Source: an uncultured Flavobacteriaceae bacterium
GTDB lineage: Bacteria > Bacteroidota > Bacteroidia > Flavobacteriales > Flavobacteriaceae
DNA length: 64,000 bases
Assembly (NCBI GenBank): GCA_947493175.1
Contig: CANLQD010000003.1
Coordinates: forward strand, 963,188 to 1,027,187
Direction of reading: 5' to 3'
The notes beneath the pieces are model-generated. The model was given only the letters and a program-made list of their open reading frames with translations. It had not been told where the DNA came from and made no database searches. Made by a program: the position numbers and the translations under genes. Of the stretch, positions 28,801 to 36,773 are shown one piece after another (the stretch's first letter is position 1; every line of letters starts with the position of its first letter).

Positions 28801-29039
28801 TCGCATATGGCTTTCGATTGGCGATCAGCCGAAATCCAAAAGAAGAGGAAACCAATGTTTTAAAAGAACTGTATCGAACCCAGTCAGAACGTTTTGAAGC
28901 TGATCCGAAAGAAGCAGTCGAGTTACTGAAAGTTGGCAAAAAGCCTATAGATAAGGCGTTAGACAGGTCAAAGACGGCCGCCCTGACTTTGGTCGCCAAT
29001 ACCATCTTGAACCATGATGAAACCTATATGAAACGCTAA
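25824..29039 (+). CDS. PSCyt1-DUF1549-LamG-DUF1553 cytochrome-type lipoprotein
   Basis: A large 1071-residue envelope protein of the kind first described in planctomycetes. Residues 1-18 are a lipoprotein signal (ASC). A cytochrome-like domain has the haem motif CYNCH near residue 51 (CxxCH). DUF1549 (PSCyt2) spans about 150-370, including [12 protein letters not shown] and [15 protein letters not shown]. A LamG-type sugar-binding domain lies near 450-640, and DUF1553 (PSD1) near 730-1040 with [21 protein letters not shown]. The role is not known; linkage to degradation of sulphated or other complex polymers is inferred from relatives. The DUF1501 gene follows after 76 bases. Confidence 0.85.
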   Translation: [1071 protein letters not shown]

Positions 29040-29115
29040 AAAACACAAACTCAAGAGTCAAATCCAAACACAATACGTTGAATTTGATTTTTGAACTTGT
29101 ACTTGAATTTTAACA

Positions 29116-30579
29116 ATGTGTACGCATAACCATAATAAAAATTACACCCGCAGGGATTTTCTAACGAAAACCTCCCTTGGCATGGGTGCATTGTCAATGG
29201 CATCGATGTTAGACCCTATGGGACTGTTTGCCAAAGACAAGTCCCTAGTACATTCCCTTAAAGATGGAGGGGGTGTGTTAGGAAAACCACATTTTCCTGC
29301 CAAGGTGAAACGGGTCATTTACCTATTTCAAAGTGGAGCACCTTCGCAACTGGATCTGTTCGATTATAAACCGCTGTTGAATAAAATGAATGGCCAGGAC
29401 CTGCCTGAAAGCGTTCAACAAGGACAGCGGCTTACGGGGATGTCTTCAGGCCAGGCGAGCCTTCCCATAGCCGGTAGTATTTTCGATTTTAAACAACATG
29501 GCGATAGCGGAGCTTGGATGAGTGATCTAATGCCTCATACCTCGAAAATCGTTGATGAGCTCTGTTTCATTAAATCGATGTATACCGAAGCCATCAACCA
29601 CGACCCGGCGGTTACCTTCTTACAAACCGGCTCCCAGCTTCCGGGCCGCCCCTCTATCGGCTCTTGGGTAAGTTACGGGTTGGGTACCGACAATAAAAAT
29701 TTACCCGAATTCGTGGTATTGGTCACCAAGGATAAATTTGGACAACCCCTGTATTCAAGAGCTTGGGGCAATGGCTTTTTACCATCCCAGCACCAAGGGG
29801 TCCAATTCCGATCGGGCAAGGACCCGGTACTCTATTTGACGAATCCGCCCGGAATTGATGGGGATACCAGACGTGAACAACTAGACCATCTACAGCGATT
29901 GGAAAAAATCAATCATCAAGATGTGGGCGATCCCGAAATTTTAGCCCGAATGGCACAATACGAAATGGCCTTTCGCATGCAGACCTCCGTTCCAGAAATT
30001 ATGGATACCAGCGATGAAGCTGACTATATCTATGATATGTACGGGGATGACAGTCGAAAACCGGGCACGTTTGCCGCCAATTGTATCTTGGCACGCCGTT
30101 TGGCCGAACGTGATGTTAAATTCATTCAACTATACCATCAAGGGTGGGACCAACATGGCAATCTTCCGAATGCCATAAAAGTGCAATGTAAGGAAACCGA
30201 CCAAGCTACCGCCGCATTGATAACCGATTTAAAGCAACGGGGCATGTTAGAGGACACTTTGGTGATTTGGGGTGGGGAATTCGGACGAACCAACTACTCC
30301 CAAGGACAGTTGACGCCAGATAATTTCGGAAGAGATCATCACCCCAAATGTTTTACGATATTCATGGCCGGGGCGGGTATAAAAAAGGGCTTCACGTTCG
30401 GTGCTACCGATGATTTTGGATATAACGTGGCACAGAATCCGGTGCATGTGCACGACTTTCAGGCGACGCTCATGCATTTGTTGGGCGTAGATCACGAACG
30501 CCTTACCTTTAAGTTTCAAGGAAGACGCTACCGCCTTACCGATGTTCATGGCCATGTAGTCAAGGATATCCTTGCCTAA
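29116..30579 (+). CDS. DUF1501 family protein with Tat signal
   Basis: A 487-residue protein of the DUF1501 family, related to the alkaline phosphatase/sulfatase fold, exported by the Tat route. The signal RRDFLTKTSLGMGALSMAS is at residues 13-31. Family landmarks are QSGAPSQLDLFDYKP near 72-86, NHDPAVTFLQTGSQLPGRPS near 161 and IWGGEFGRTNYSQG near 385. Genes of this family nearly always sit beside DUF1549/DUF1553 genes, as here, and the pair is presumed to work together; no enzyme activity has been settled. Confidence 0.85.
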   Translation: MCTHNHNKNYTRRDFLTKTSLGMGALSMASMLDPMGLFAKDKSLVHSLKDGGGVLGKPHFPAKVKRVIYLFQSGAPSQLDLFDYKPLLNKMNGQDLPESVQQGQRLTGMSSGQASLPIAGSIFDFKQHGDSGAWMSDLMPHTSKIVDELCFIKSMYTEAINHDPAVTFLQTGSQLPGRPSIGSWVSYGLGTDNKNLPEFVVLVTKDKFGQPLYSRAWGNGFLPSQHQGVQFRSGKDPVLYLTNPPGIDGDTRREQLDHLQRLEKINHQDVGDPEILARMAQYEMAFRMQTSVPEIMDTSDEADYIYDMYGDDSRKPGTFAANCILARRLAERDVKFIQLYHQGWDQHGNLPNAIKVQCKETDQATAALITDLKQRGMLEDTLVIWGGEFGRTNYSQGQLTPDNFGRDHHPKCFTIFMAGAGIKKGFTFGATDDFGYNVAQNPVHVHDFQATLMHLLGVDHERLTFKFQGRRYRLTDVHGHVVKDILA

Positions 30580-30599
30580 TCAATTAAACGAACTAAAAA

Positions 30600-31661
30600 A
30601 TGAAGAAAAAAAACCAACAAAGAAGGGCCTTTATTAAAAAATCTGCCTTAGCCGCAGGAGCAGGGCTCGTAGCGCCAAGTTTCACTTTTGGCATCACACA
30701 TTCAAACAAACATATGAAAGAAATTATAGGTCATGGAGATTTTACATACAGCGTAGATAAGGAATGGGGCGTACAAGATCCTTCCAAAATACCTGTAAAC
30801 GACTGCCATGAAATGGTTCTCGACAGTCAAGGACGCATCCTAATGACAACCACCGGAGAAAACAACAACAATATTATCGTTTATGACAAATCCGGAAAAG
30901 TATTGGACTCTTGGGGCACCGAATTCCCTGGAGCCCATGGGCTATCGATTGCAGGAGAAGGAAGCGACCAGTTTTTATTCATTACGGATCCGGACACCCA
31001 TAAAGTTTGGAAAACGACTTTGGACGGCCAAATCATCATGACGTTGGAGCGACCAAAGGAAGTGGACGGATATACAAGTGATGATCAGTTCAAACCGACA
31101 GAAACGACTATTCTACCCAATGGCGATTTTTATGTGGCAGATGGTTATGGGCAAAACTATATTATTCATTACAATGCAAAAGGGGAATACCTGGGACACT
31201 TTGGAGGCACGGGTGAGGAAGACGATCAGTTCAATTGCTGTCATGGCATCACCTTGGACACCCGGGACGAAGTCAACCCTACCTTATTGATTACATCGCG
31301 GGCCAATCAACGATTTAAGCGTTTTTCCCTAGATGGAAAGCATTTAGAAACCGTTCAACTTCCAGGCTGCTCGGTATGCCGACCTGTCATTCATGGGGAG
31401 CATATCTATTTTGCCGTAATCGTCACCGAAACCTGGGATAACTGGGACGGGATGTTGGCCATATTGGACAAGGACAACCAAGTGGTATCCCTACCAGGCG
31501 GAAGCAAACCCACCTACACCGATGGTAGTTTGCTGGCACCGACTTACGATGGCAAAACATTTCGTAATCCCCATGATGTTTTGGTTGATAACGATGGCAA
31601 CCTGTATGTACCGCAATGGGCTTCCGGGAAAACGTATCCTATTAAACTGAACAGAGTGTAA
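30600..31661 (+). CDS. NHL-repeat (amidating-lyase-like) protein with Tat signal
   Basis: A 353-residue secreted protein with a Tat signal (QRRAFIKKSALAAGAGLVAP, residues 6-25). The body is a beta-propeller of NHL-type repeats, for example GRILMTTTGENNNNIIVYD near 78 and GDFYVADGYGQNYIIHYNAK near 174, similar to the lyase domain of peptidyl-glycine amidating enzymes. Whether it is an enzyme or a binding protein is open. It lies 20 bases behind the DUF1501 gene and 21 before the DUF2231 gene, within one apparent operon. Confidence 0.8.
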   Translation: MKKKNQQRRAFIKKSALAAGAGLVAPSFTFGITHSNKHMKEIIGHGDFTYSVDKEWGVQDPSKIPVNDCHEMVLDSQGRILMTTTGENNNNIIVYDKSGKVLDSWGTEFPGAHGLSIAGEGSDQFLFITDPDTHKVWKTTLDGQIIMTLERPKEVDGYTSDDQFKPTETTILPNGDFYVADGYGQNYIIHYNAKGEYLGHFGGTGEEDDQFNCCHGITLDTRDEVNPTLLITSRANQRFKRFSLDGKHLETVQLPGCSVCRPVIHGEHIYFAVIVTETWDNWDGMLAILDKDNQVVSLPGGSKPTYTDGSLLAPTYDGKTFRNPHDVLVDNDGNLYVPQWASGKTYPIKLNRV

Positions 31662-31682
31662 CTCTCAAATCCCCACCGATTC

Positions 31683-33056
31683 ATGATTGCATTGGAATTC
31701 ACCACTTTCATAGGGCGTTTTCATCCACTCTTAGTGCATTTACCTATTGGTTTTTTAGTTTTGGCCATCTTATTGGAATGGTATGAAACTTATAAAAAGG
31801 CAGAACCCAAAAGCAAGCTAATTCACTATGCATGGTTTTTAGGTGCGCTCAGTGCCGCCGGGGCCGCACTTAGTGGTTGGCACTTAGGTGAAACCGGATT
31901 GTACGAAGAAAAAGACCTCTTTGCACATCGTTGGTTGGGCATTGCACTGGTCGCTGTGGCATTTATCGGATGGTGGATAAAGCGACGACCGGAAGGTCGT
32001 TCCAAACTGCTGCAAAACGGTCTTAACGTTTTGCTTTTGGTAATGCTTTTTGTGGAAGGACATAAGGGTGGAAACATGACCCACGGAGATACGTACCTTA
32101 CGGAATATGCGCCCGCTTCGCTTCAAAAAATTCTGGGCACTGCTAATGAAGCAGATTCCTTACCCAATTTCGGAACACCCGATTCGGTTCGTATTTATCA
32201 AGAGCTGATGCTCCCAGTGTTCGAAACCAAGTGTTACACCTGCCATAACAATGAGGTGCAGCGAGGAGGCCTGAACATGGCCACGGTAGATGCCTTTCGG
32301 GAGGGTGGTGACAATGGACCGATTCTTGCCGAAGGAAATCCCGGGGAAAGTGAACTTTTCCGTAGAATTACCCTTCCACAGCGCAATGTAAAATTTATGC
32401 CCCCCACCGGAGATGTACTGACCTACGATGAGATCAAAATTGTTGAATGGTGGATCGAGCAAGGTGGTTCTTTTGAAGATCCCATCGGAAACGTAGAAGT
32501 AACAGAAACCATTAAACCGGTCTTATTACGTCGTTACGGACTCGACACCAATCCTAGACCATGGTACGAAACGGTGCAACTACCTCCATTGGATAGTATC
32601 CAAATCCACTCTTTGGAAGGTGAAGGCTTCGTGGTAAAGTCATTGGGTGCTGAAAATCCACTTTTAGATATCAAATATTCGGGAAACACCCTAAACCAAG
32701 AACAATTAAAAGCACTTGACGAGGTAAAGGAATATGTTACATGGCTTTCGTTGGCTCGAACCAATGTCCAGAATGAATGGCTCTCGATAGTGGCAAAGTT
32801 TCCCAATCTTACCCGGATACAATTGGAGAAAACCACTATTTCAGATGCTGGGATACAACACTTGGCAGGCTTGGAACATTTAGAGGCACTGAACTTATAT
32901 GGCACGGAAGTAACAGATGCCTGCATACCCTACCTACAAAACATGAAGGGACTTAAACGGGTGTATCTTTGGAATACGCAGGTCTCTGTGGAAACTGCCA
33001 AAGGGTTGGAAGAACAAAAAGAGGGCTTGGAAGTAGTTATAGGGGAGAGCTTTTAA
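31683..33056 (+). CDS. DUF2231 membrane-cytochrome-LRR fusion protein
   Basis: A 457-residue protein with three parts. Residues 1-140 contain four membrane segments of the DUF2231 type (FIGRFHPLLVHLPIGFLVLA). A planctomycete-type cytochrome domain follows with CYTCH near residue 182 (CxxCH) and KFMPPTGDVLTYDEI near 237. The C-terminal part (about 330-457) has leucine-rich repeats such as GIQHLAGLEHLEALNLYGTE. It probably tethers the cluster's electron-carrying chemistry to the membrane (inference). It closes the four-gene unit. Confidence 0.82.
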   Translation: MIALEFTTFIGRFHPLLVHLPIGFLVLAILLEWYETYKKAEPKSKLIHYAWFLGALSAAGAALSGWHLGETGLYEEKDLFAHRWLGIALVAVAFIGWWIKRRPEGRSKLLQNGLNVLLLVMLFVEGHKGGNMTHGDTYLTEYAPASLQKILGTANEADSLPNFGTPDSVRIYQELMLPVFETKCYTCHNNEVQRGGLNMATVDAFREGGDNGPILAEGNPGESELFRRITLPQRNVKFMPPTGDVLTYDEIKIVEWWIEQGGSFEDPIGNVEVTETIKPVLLRRYGLDTNPRPWYETVQLPPLDSIQIHSLEGEGFVVKSLGAENPLLDIKYSGNTLNQEQLKALDEVKEYVTWLSLARTNVQNEWLSIVAKFPNLTRIQLEKTTISDAGIQHLAGLEHLEALNLYGTEVTDACIPYLQNMKGLKRVYLWNTQVSVETAKGLEEQKEGLEVVIGESF

Positions 33057-33098
33057 ATCAGAATAGAACGAAAGTAAAATTACCATCGAAATAGGAGG

Positions 33099-33542
33099 AT
33101 GAACGACACCCACATTCAATTTATGCGGCAGGCCATTGCATTGGCAAAAAAGGGAAAAGAGAGCATAGATGGCGGCACTTTCGGAGCCGTCATCGTAAAA
33201 GACAATACCGTTGTTGCAGCCGTTCATAATTTAGTAAGAGGTAGTCAAGACTGCACACAACATGCCGAAATTAGGGCAATTCAGACCGCTTGCCAGCATC
33301 TCAACAGCAAAGATCTTTCCGACTGTACGCTGTATACCAGTTGCGAACCCTGCATGATGTGCTTGGGAGGTTGCTATTGGGCGGGATTCCAAAAGATTTT
33401 TTTTGGAGCCTCTGCAGAAGATGCCAAAGAACACGGGTATATCTATTCGGATATGTTTTATGGTTCCGATAGACAGAAACGGTATACGGAGTTCAACATG
33501 CAACAACTTTTAAAGGAAGAGGCCATAGCTGTTTGGAAATAG
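33099..33542 (+). CDS. nucleoside/guanine deaminase family protein
   Basis: A 147-residue zinc deaminase of the CDA fold. The zinc and catalytic residues are in HAEIRAIQ near residue 53 (His and Glu) and SCEPCMMCLGG near 84-94 (two Cys). The arrangement fits guanine deaminase or tRNA adenosine deaminase relatives; the C-terminal Y-rich region (GYIYSDMFYG) is closer to guanine deaminase. It sits 42 bases after the cytochrome-LRR gene and may be transcribed with it. Confidence 0.85.
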   Translation: MNDTHIQFMRQAIALAKKGKESIDGGTFGAVIVKDNTVVAAVHNLVRGSQDCTQHAEIRAIQTACQHLNSKDLSDCTLYTSCEPCMMCLGGCYWAGFQKIFFGASAEDAKEHGYIYSDMFYGSDRQKRYTEFNMQQLLKEEAIAVWK

Positions 33543-33900
33543 TATTTACTCCCCTACTGTACTTCTTATAAAAGTGAAACTTTCCGGAAACCGATCAATT
33601 GTGGTCACTGGCGTTTTTAATTGGCCCTAAAATCCGTTTTATTGTCGGCATACTTACTCCTTGCCATCCATGGCAAGCATCGCATTTTCCACCTGCGTAT
33701 TAAAAACTCCCCTTATTGAAGTAGTGGCATCAACTATTCCATTCGTCCAATATGCGCAAGTTCGTTAATCGCTTTTCGTAAAAGTTTACGTACGACAAAA
33801 ACAGCCTTTTTCCATTTAACATTATTTTAACAATTAAAACCAAACCTCCCGAATCAGTCTTCGTAGGTAAGGGCAAATTATTAATCTAAAAAAGTATCAA
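33543..33900. promoter_or_regulatory. non-coding region before the DUF4331 operon
   Basis: No gene is visible in these 358 bases. It contains a perfect small palindrome CGTAAA-AG-TTTACG at 33777-33790, 110 bases before the DUF4331 start, which could be an operator. No TAnnTTTG box stands out, consistent with transcription by an alternative sigma factor such as the one encoded at 40159-40692 (inference). Confidence 0.4.
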
Positions 33901-34581
33901 ATGAAAAAAACAAAACTGTTATCGGGCCTGGGAGTATTGGCCCTTATTGGGGGGATTATGGTTGCGGCCGACCATATTGACGCACCCTCCTCCAGAGGAA
34001 CCACGGCCGATATAGCAGACTTTTACGGATTTGAGCCCAGTGAAGGTTCGGATAATACCGTATTTGTCGTCGATCTACAATCAAACGTATTACCTGATTT
34101 GGCCTATGGGACTTTTGATGAAAACATTCTCACCGAAATCAATATCGACACCAATAACGATTTAGTCGAAGATTTGGTCATCCAAGCGATTCCAAGAAAT
34201 GGAAAAATGTACTTTTTCGGATTACAAGCCCCATCACAAACGGGCCTGGATGGCACCGTATTGGTCGACGCTCCTATTGGCATGGTAGACATCTCGGGAG
34301 CCACCGCCATTACCGAGACCACCTCCGATGGTATTCAACTATTTGCAGGTCCGCGCCAAGACGCTTTTTACTTCGACTTTTTTCAATTCAATGCAGTTAT
34401 TGGGGGAATGGCTCCCGGCGGTTTTAAGACTGCCGATGAAGCGGAAGACACCTTCGACGGGGCCAATACCATGTCGATTGTCGTGGAAGTTCCGAACAAC
34501 CTTTTAGGTAGTACCTCGGGAACAAACGCTCTAGGGCTCAATGTTTACAAAGCATGGGTTACCACCAATCAAAAACAATGA
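33901..34581 (+). CDS. DUF4331 family exported protein, N-terminal-type half
   Basis: A 226-residue exported protein with a signal peptide (residues 1-22, LLSGLGVLALIGGIMVAA). The start of the mature part, ADHIDAPSSRGTTADIADFY, is the hallmark of DUF4331, a family of unknown function. The protein covers only the first part of longer DUF4331 proteins and ends with LGLNVYKAWVTTNQKQ; the matching second part appears to be encoded by the next gene. Stop and next start overlap (ATGATGA). Confidence 0.85.
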   Translation: MKKTKLLSGLGVLALIGGIMVAADHIDAPSSRGTTADIADFYGFEPSEGSDNTVFVVDLQSNVLPDLAYGTFDENILTEINIDTNNDLVEDLVIQAIPRNGKMYFFGLQAPSQTGLDGTVLVDAPIGMVDISGATAITETTSDGIQLFAGPRQDAFYFDFFQFNAVIGGMAPGGFKTADEAEDTFDGANTMSIVVEVPNNLLGSTSGTNALGLNVYKAWVTTNQKQ

Positions 34582-34604
34582 TGAACTTTCTAAAAATAGC
34601 AACA

Positions 34605-35366
34605 ATGAAACAATGTATTTTATATTTCTCTCTAACGCTCGCAGCACTTACCGTACTAGTGGCCTGTAGCAACGATGATGATGCCATGCCAATAGCAATG
34701 GCTACCTGTAACGATGGTATCATGAACGGTTCCGAAACCGGTGTCGATTGCGGTGGTAGTTGTACCCCATGTGAAGAGGGTATGGAGATGGAACCTGATT
34801 TTTCGGGCACCTATACTCAAGTAGATTTTATGGGACGCCCGGGCATCAATACAGTGTTGAGCGCAGATGATGCTACCAAAGATGCCCACAACAGGGCCAT
34901 ACCCTCTGAAATGGCAGCTACTTTTCAAGCTAGTTTTGAAGCAAGATTGGAAGCCTATCACGATGTATACGCAGAACTATTGGGATTAGACCCAATGGAT
35001 GTAAACTATGAGAATAACATTCTTGGTCTCGATGCGGCAACGCTTACCGGTTATTTAGCCGCAGATGTTTTGGAGATTGCGCCAGACTTGCCTACTACTT
35101 ATTTTAATCCGGGTACCGATGCCAATATGGACGGAAGCATCCTAGTACCTGATGGGGATGAAGTAGCCCTAACGGGAAGAACCCTACAGGACGATATCAT
35201 TGATGTCTCATTGATTTTGTTGTTCGGAGGTGAGACGGGAGATCGTTTTAGCGGGCAAGATACCGATATGGACGGCACGGCCGACCTGCCGAGATTAACA
35301 TCCGACGGGGTGAGCCTTACGGCAATGCCCACTGATACCTTCCCGTATCTAGGAGCTCCAGAATAA
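34605..35366 (+). CDS. DUF4331-related lipoprotein, C-terminal-type half
   Basis: About 253 residues with a lipoprotein signal (CILYFSLTLAALTVLVAC). After an acidic linker comes a cysteine-rich segment (CNDGIMNGSETGVDCGGSC followed by TPC) seen in many flavobacterial surface lipoproteins. The remainder (GTYTQVDFMGRPGINTVLSA through SLTAMPTDTFPYLGAPE) resembles the C-terminal part of DUF4331. In-frame ATGs at 34578 and 34581 are alternative starts; 34605 gives the tightest signal peptide. It follows the first DUF4331 gene without a gap, so the two may form a two-subunit version of a normally single protein. Confidence 0.75.
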   Translation: MKQCILYFSLTLAALTVLVACSNDDDAMPIAMATCNDGIMNGSETGVDCGGSCTPCEEGMEMEPDFSGTYTQVDFMGRPGINTVLSADDATKDAHNRAIPSEMAATFQASFEARLEAYHDVYAELLGLDPMDVNYENNILGLDAATLTGYLAADVLEIAPDLPTTYFNPGTDANMDGSILVPDGDEVALTGRTLQDDIIDVSLILLFGGETGDRFSGQDTDMDGTADLPRLTSDGVSLTAMPTDTFPYLGAPE

Positions 35367-35446
35367 CTTAATTACTATGAAAAAGAGTGTTTCAAGGGAG
35401 GCACACCACCTCCCTTTAGAAACAGTACAACCAAAAATTGACTATC

Positions 35447-36724
35447 ATGAAATACATTAGCCTTTTTCTTCTGATGAGTTGTATGGTATCCTGCACCAAC
35501 TCTAAGCAAAATAACATCACAAATCCACAGGATTACAACCGCTATCTCATAACCTCAGCAGCTGATACCACATCCAAATATTTCAAATTATGGAATTCAA
35601 AAATCAAGTCCGACAGCATTCAATTGCTGAGTTTTGGTATCGTTGGGGCCGAGTACAACCGTTACTTTCAAAACACGGGGAATATTCAGTTTCTAAAAAA
35701 AGCGGAACAGGCCTTGAAAAAAGCAACCGACATTGCAGCCATTGGTAGAGCGGGTTACTACCGTGCCTTGGCAAGAAACTACATTTCACAGCATCGCTTT
35801 AAGGAAGCCTTGGCGCTAGCGGAAAAAGCACATAGCATTGGCAATGGCTTGGATAAAAGCAAAGCCCTGTTGTTCGATGTACATATGGAACTTGGAAACT
35901 ATGAAACGGCACGTACCTATTTAGATGATATTACCGATTTTAACGGTTTTGACTTTCTGATTCGCTTGGCCAAATGGAAAGACCATCAAGGTGATCTAGA
36001 TCAGACAATTCAATTAATGGAACAAGCCTCTTCCCTATCAGAACTTTCAAAAAACAAAGATTTGATGCTTTGGTCGTATACCAATTTGGCCGACTATTAT
36101 GGCCATGCAGGTCATATTAAAACAGCGTATGAACACTACCTTAAATCGTTACAGCTCGATCCGGGTAATGCTTATGCAAAAAAAGGAATTGCTTGGATAC
36201 TATACGCACACGAAAAAAAACCCAAAGAGGCACTCCGTATTTTAAATTCGGTGATGGCGACCTATAAAAGTCCAGACTATCACCTACTCAAAGCAGAAAT
36301 AGCGGAATACTTGGGTGATGCACCTCTACATCGTTCAGAATTGACAAAATACAAGAAAGAAGTGGCTCATCCTTTTTACGGTCAAATGTACAATGCGCAT
36401 ACCATTGACTTTCATCTAAATGAATCGAAGCAATACGAAAAAGCGCTGCTCCTGGCCCAGCAAGAAGTAAACAATAGACCTACTCCTGAGAGTTACAGTT
36501 TTTTGGCATACACCTATTTCAAAAAAGGAGAACAAAAACGTGCAGTGTCCTTGGTCAAGGAACACATTGACGGAAAAACTTTTGAACCTGCCATCTTGCT
36601 ACGTGCGGCCGAAATATACAAGATAGCCGGTAACAATACCAAAGTAGCCCTTCTAAAAGACGCACTCAAGGAAGCAAGTTATGAGTTGGGGCCTACCACA
36701 ACCAAAAGGATTGCTTCACTCTAA
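35447..36724 (+). CDS. tetratricopeptide-repeat lipoprotein
   Basis: A 425-residue lipoprotein (signal MKYISLFLLMSCMVSC, cysteine 16) made largely of TPR-like helical repeats, for example RAGYYRALARNYISQHRFKE and KTAYEHYLKSLQLDPGNAYA. TPR proteins scaffold protein complexes; no partner can be named beyond its neighbours. The ATG at 35447 starts at the signal peptide; an ATG at 35438 adds three residues. The receptor gene begins 49 bases downstream. Confidence 0.8.
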   Translation: MKYISLFLLMSCMVSCTNSKQNNITNPQDYNRYLITSAADTTSKYFKLWNSKIKSDSIQLLSFGIVGAEYNRYFQNTGNIQFLKKAEQALKKATDIAAIGRAGYYRALARNYISQHRFKEALALAEKAHSIGNGLDKSKALLFDVHMELGNYETARTYLDDITDFNGFDFLIRLAKWKDHQGDLDQTIQLMEQASSLSELSKNKDLMLWSYTNLADYYGHAGHIKTAYEHYLKSLQLDPGNAYAKKGIAWILYAHEKKPKEALRILNSVMATYKSPDYHLLKAEIAEYLGDAPLHRSELTKYKKEVAHPFYGQMYNAHTIDFHLNESKQYEKALLLAQQEVNNRPTPESYSFLAYTYFKKGEQKRAVSLVKEHIDGKTFEPAILLRAAEIYKIAGNNTKVALLKDALKEASYELGPTTTKRIASL

Positions 36725-36773
36725 GAGAATCTTGAATTACAACAATCAAATCCACTTAATAGCACTATCTGTT

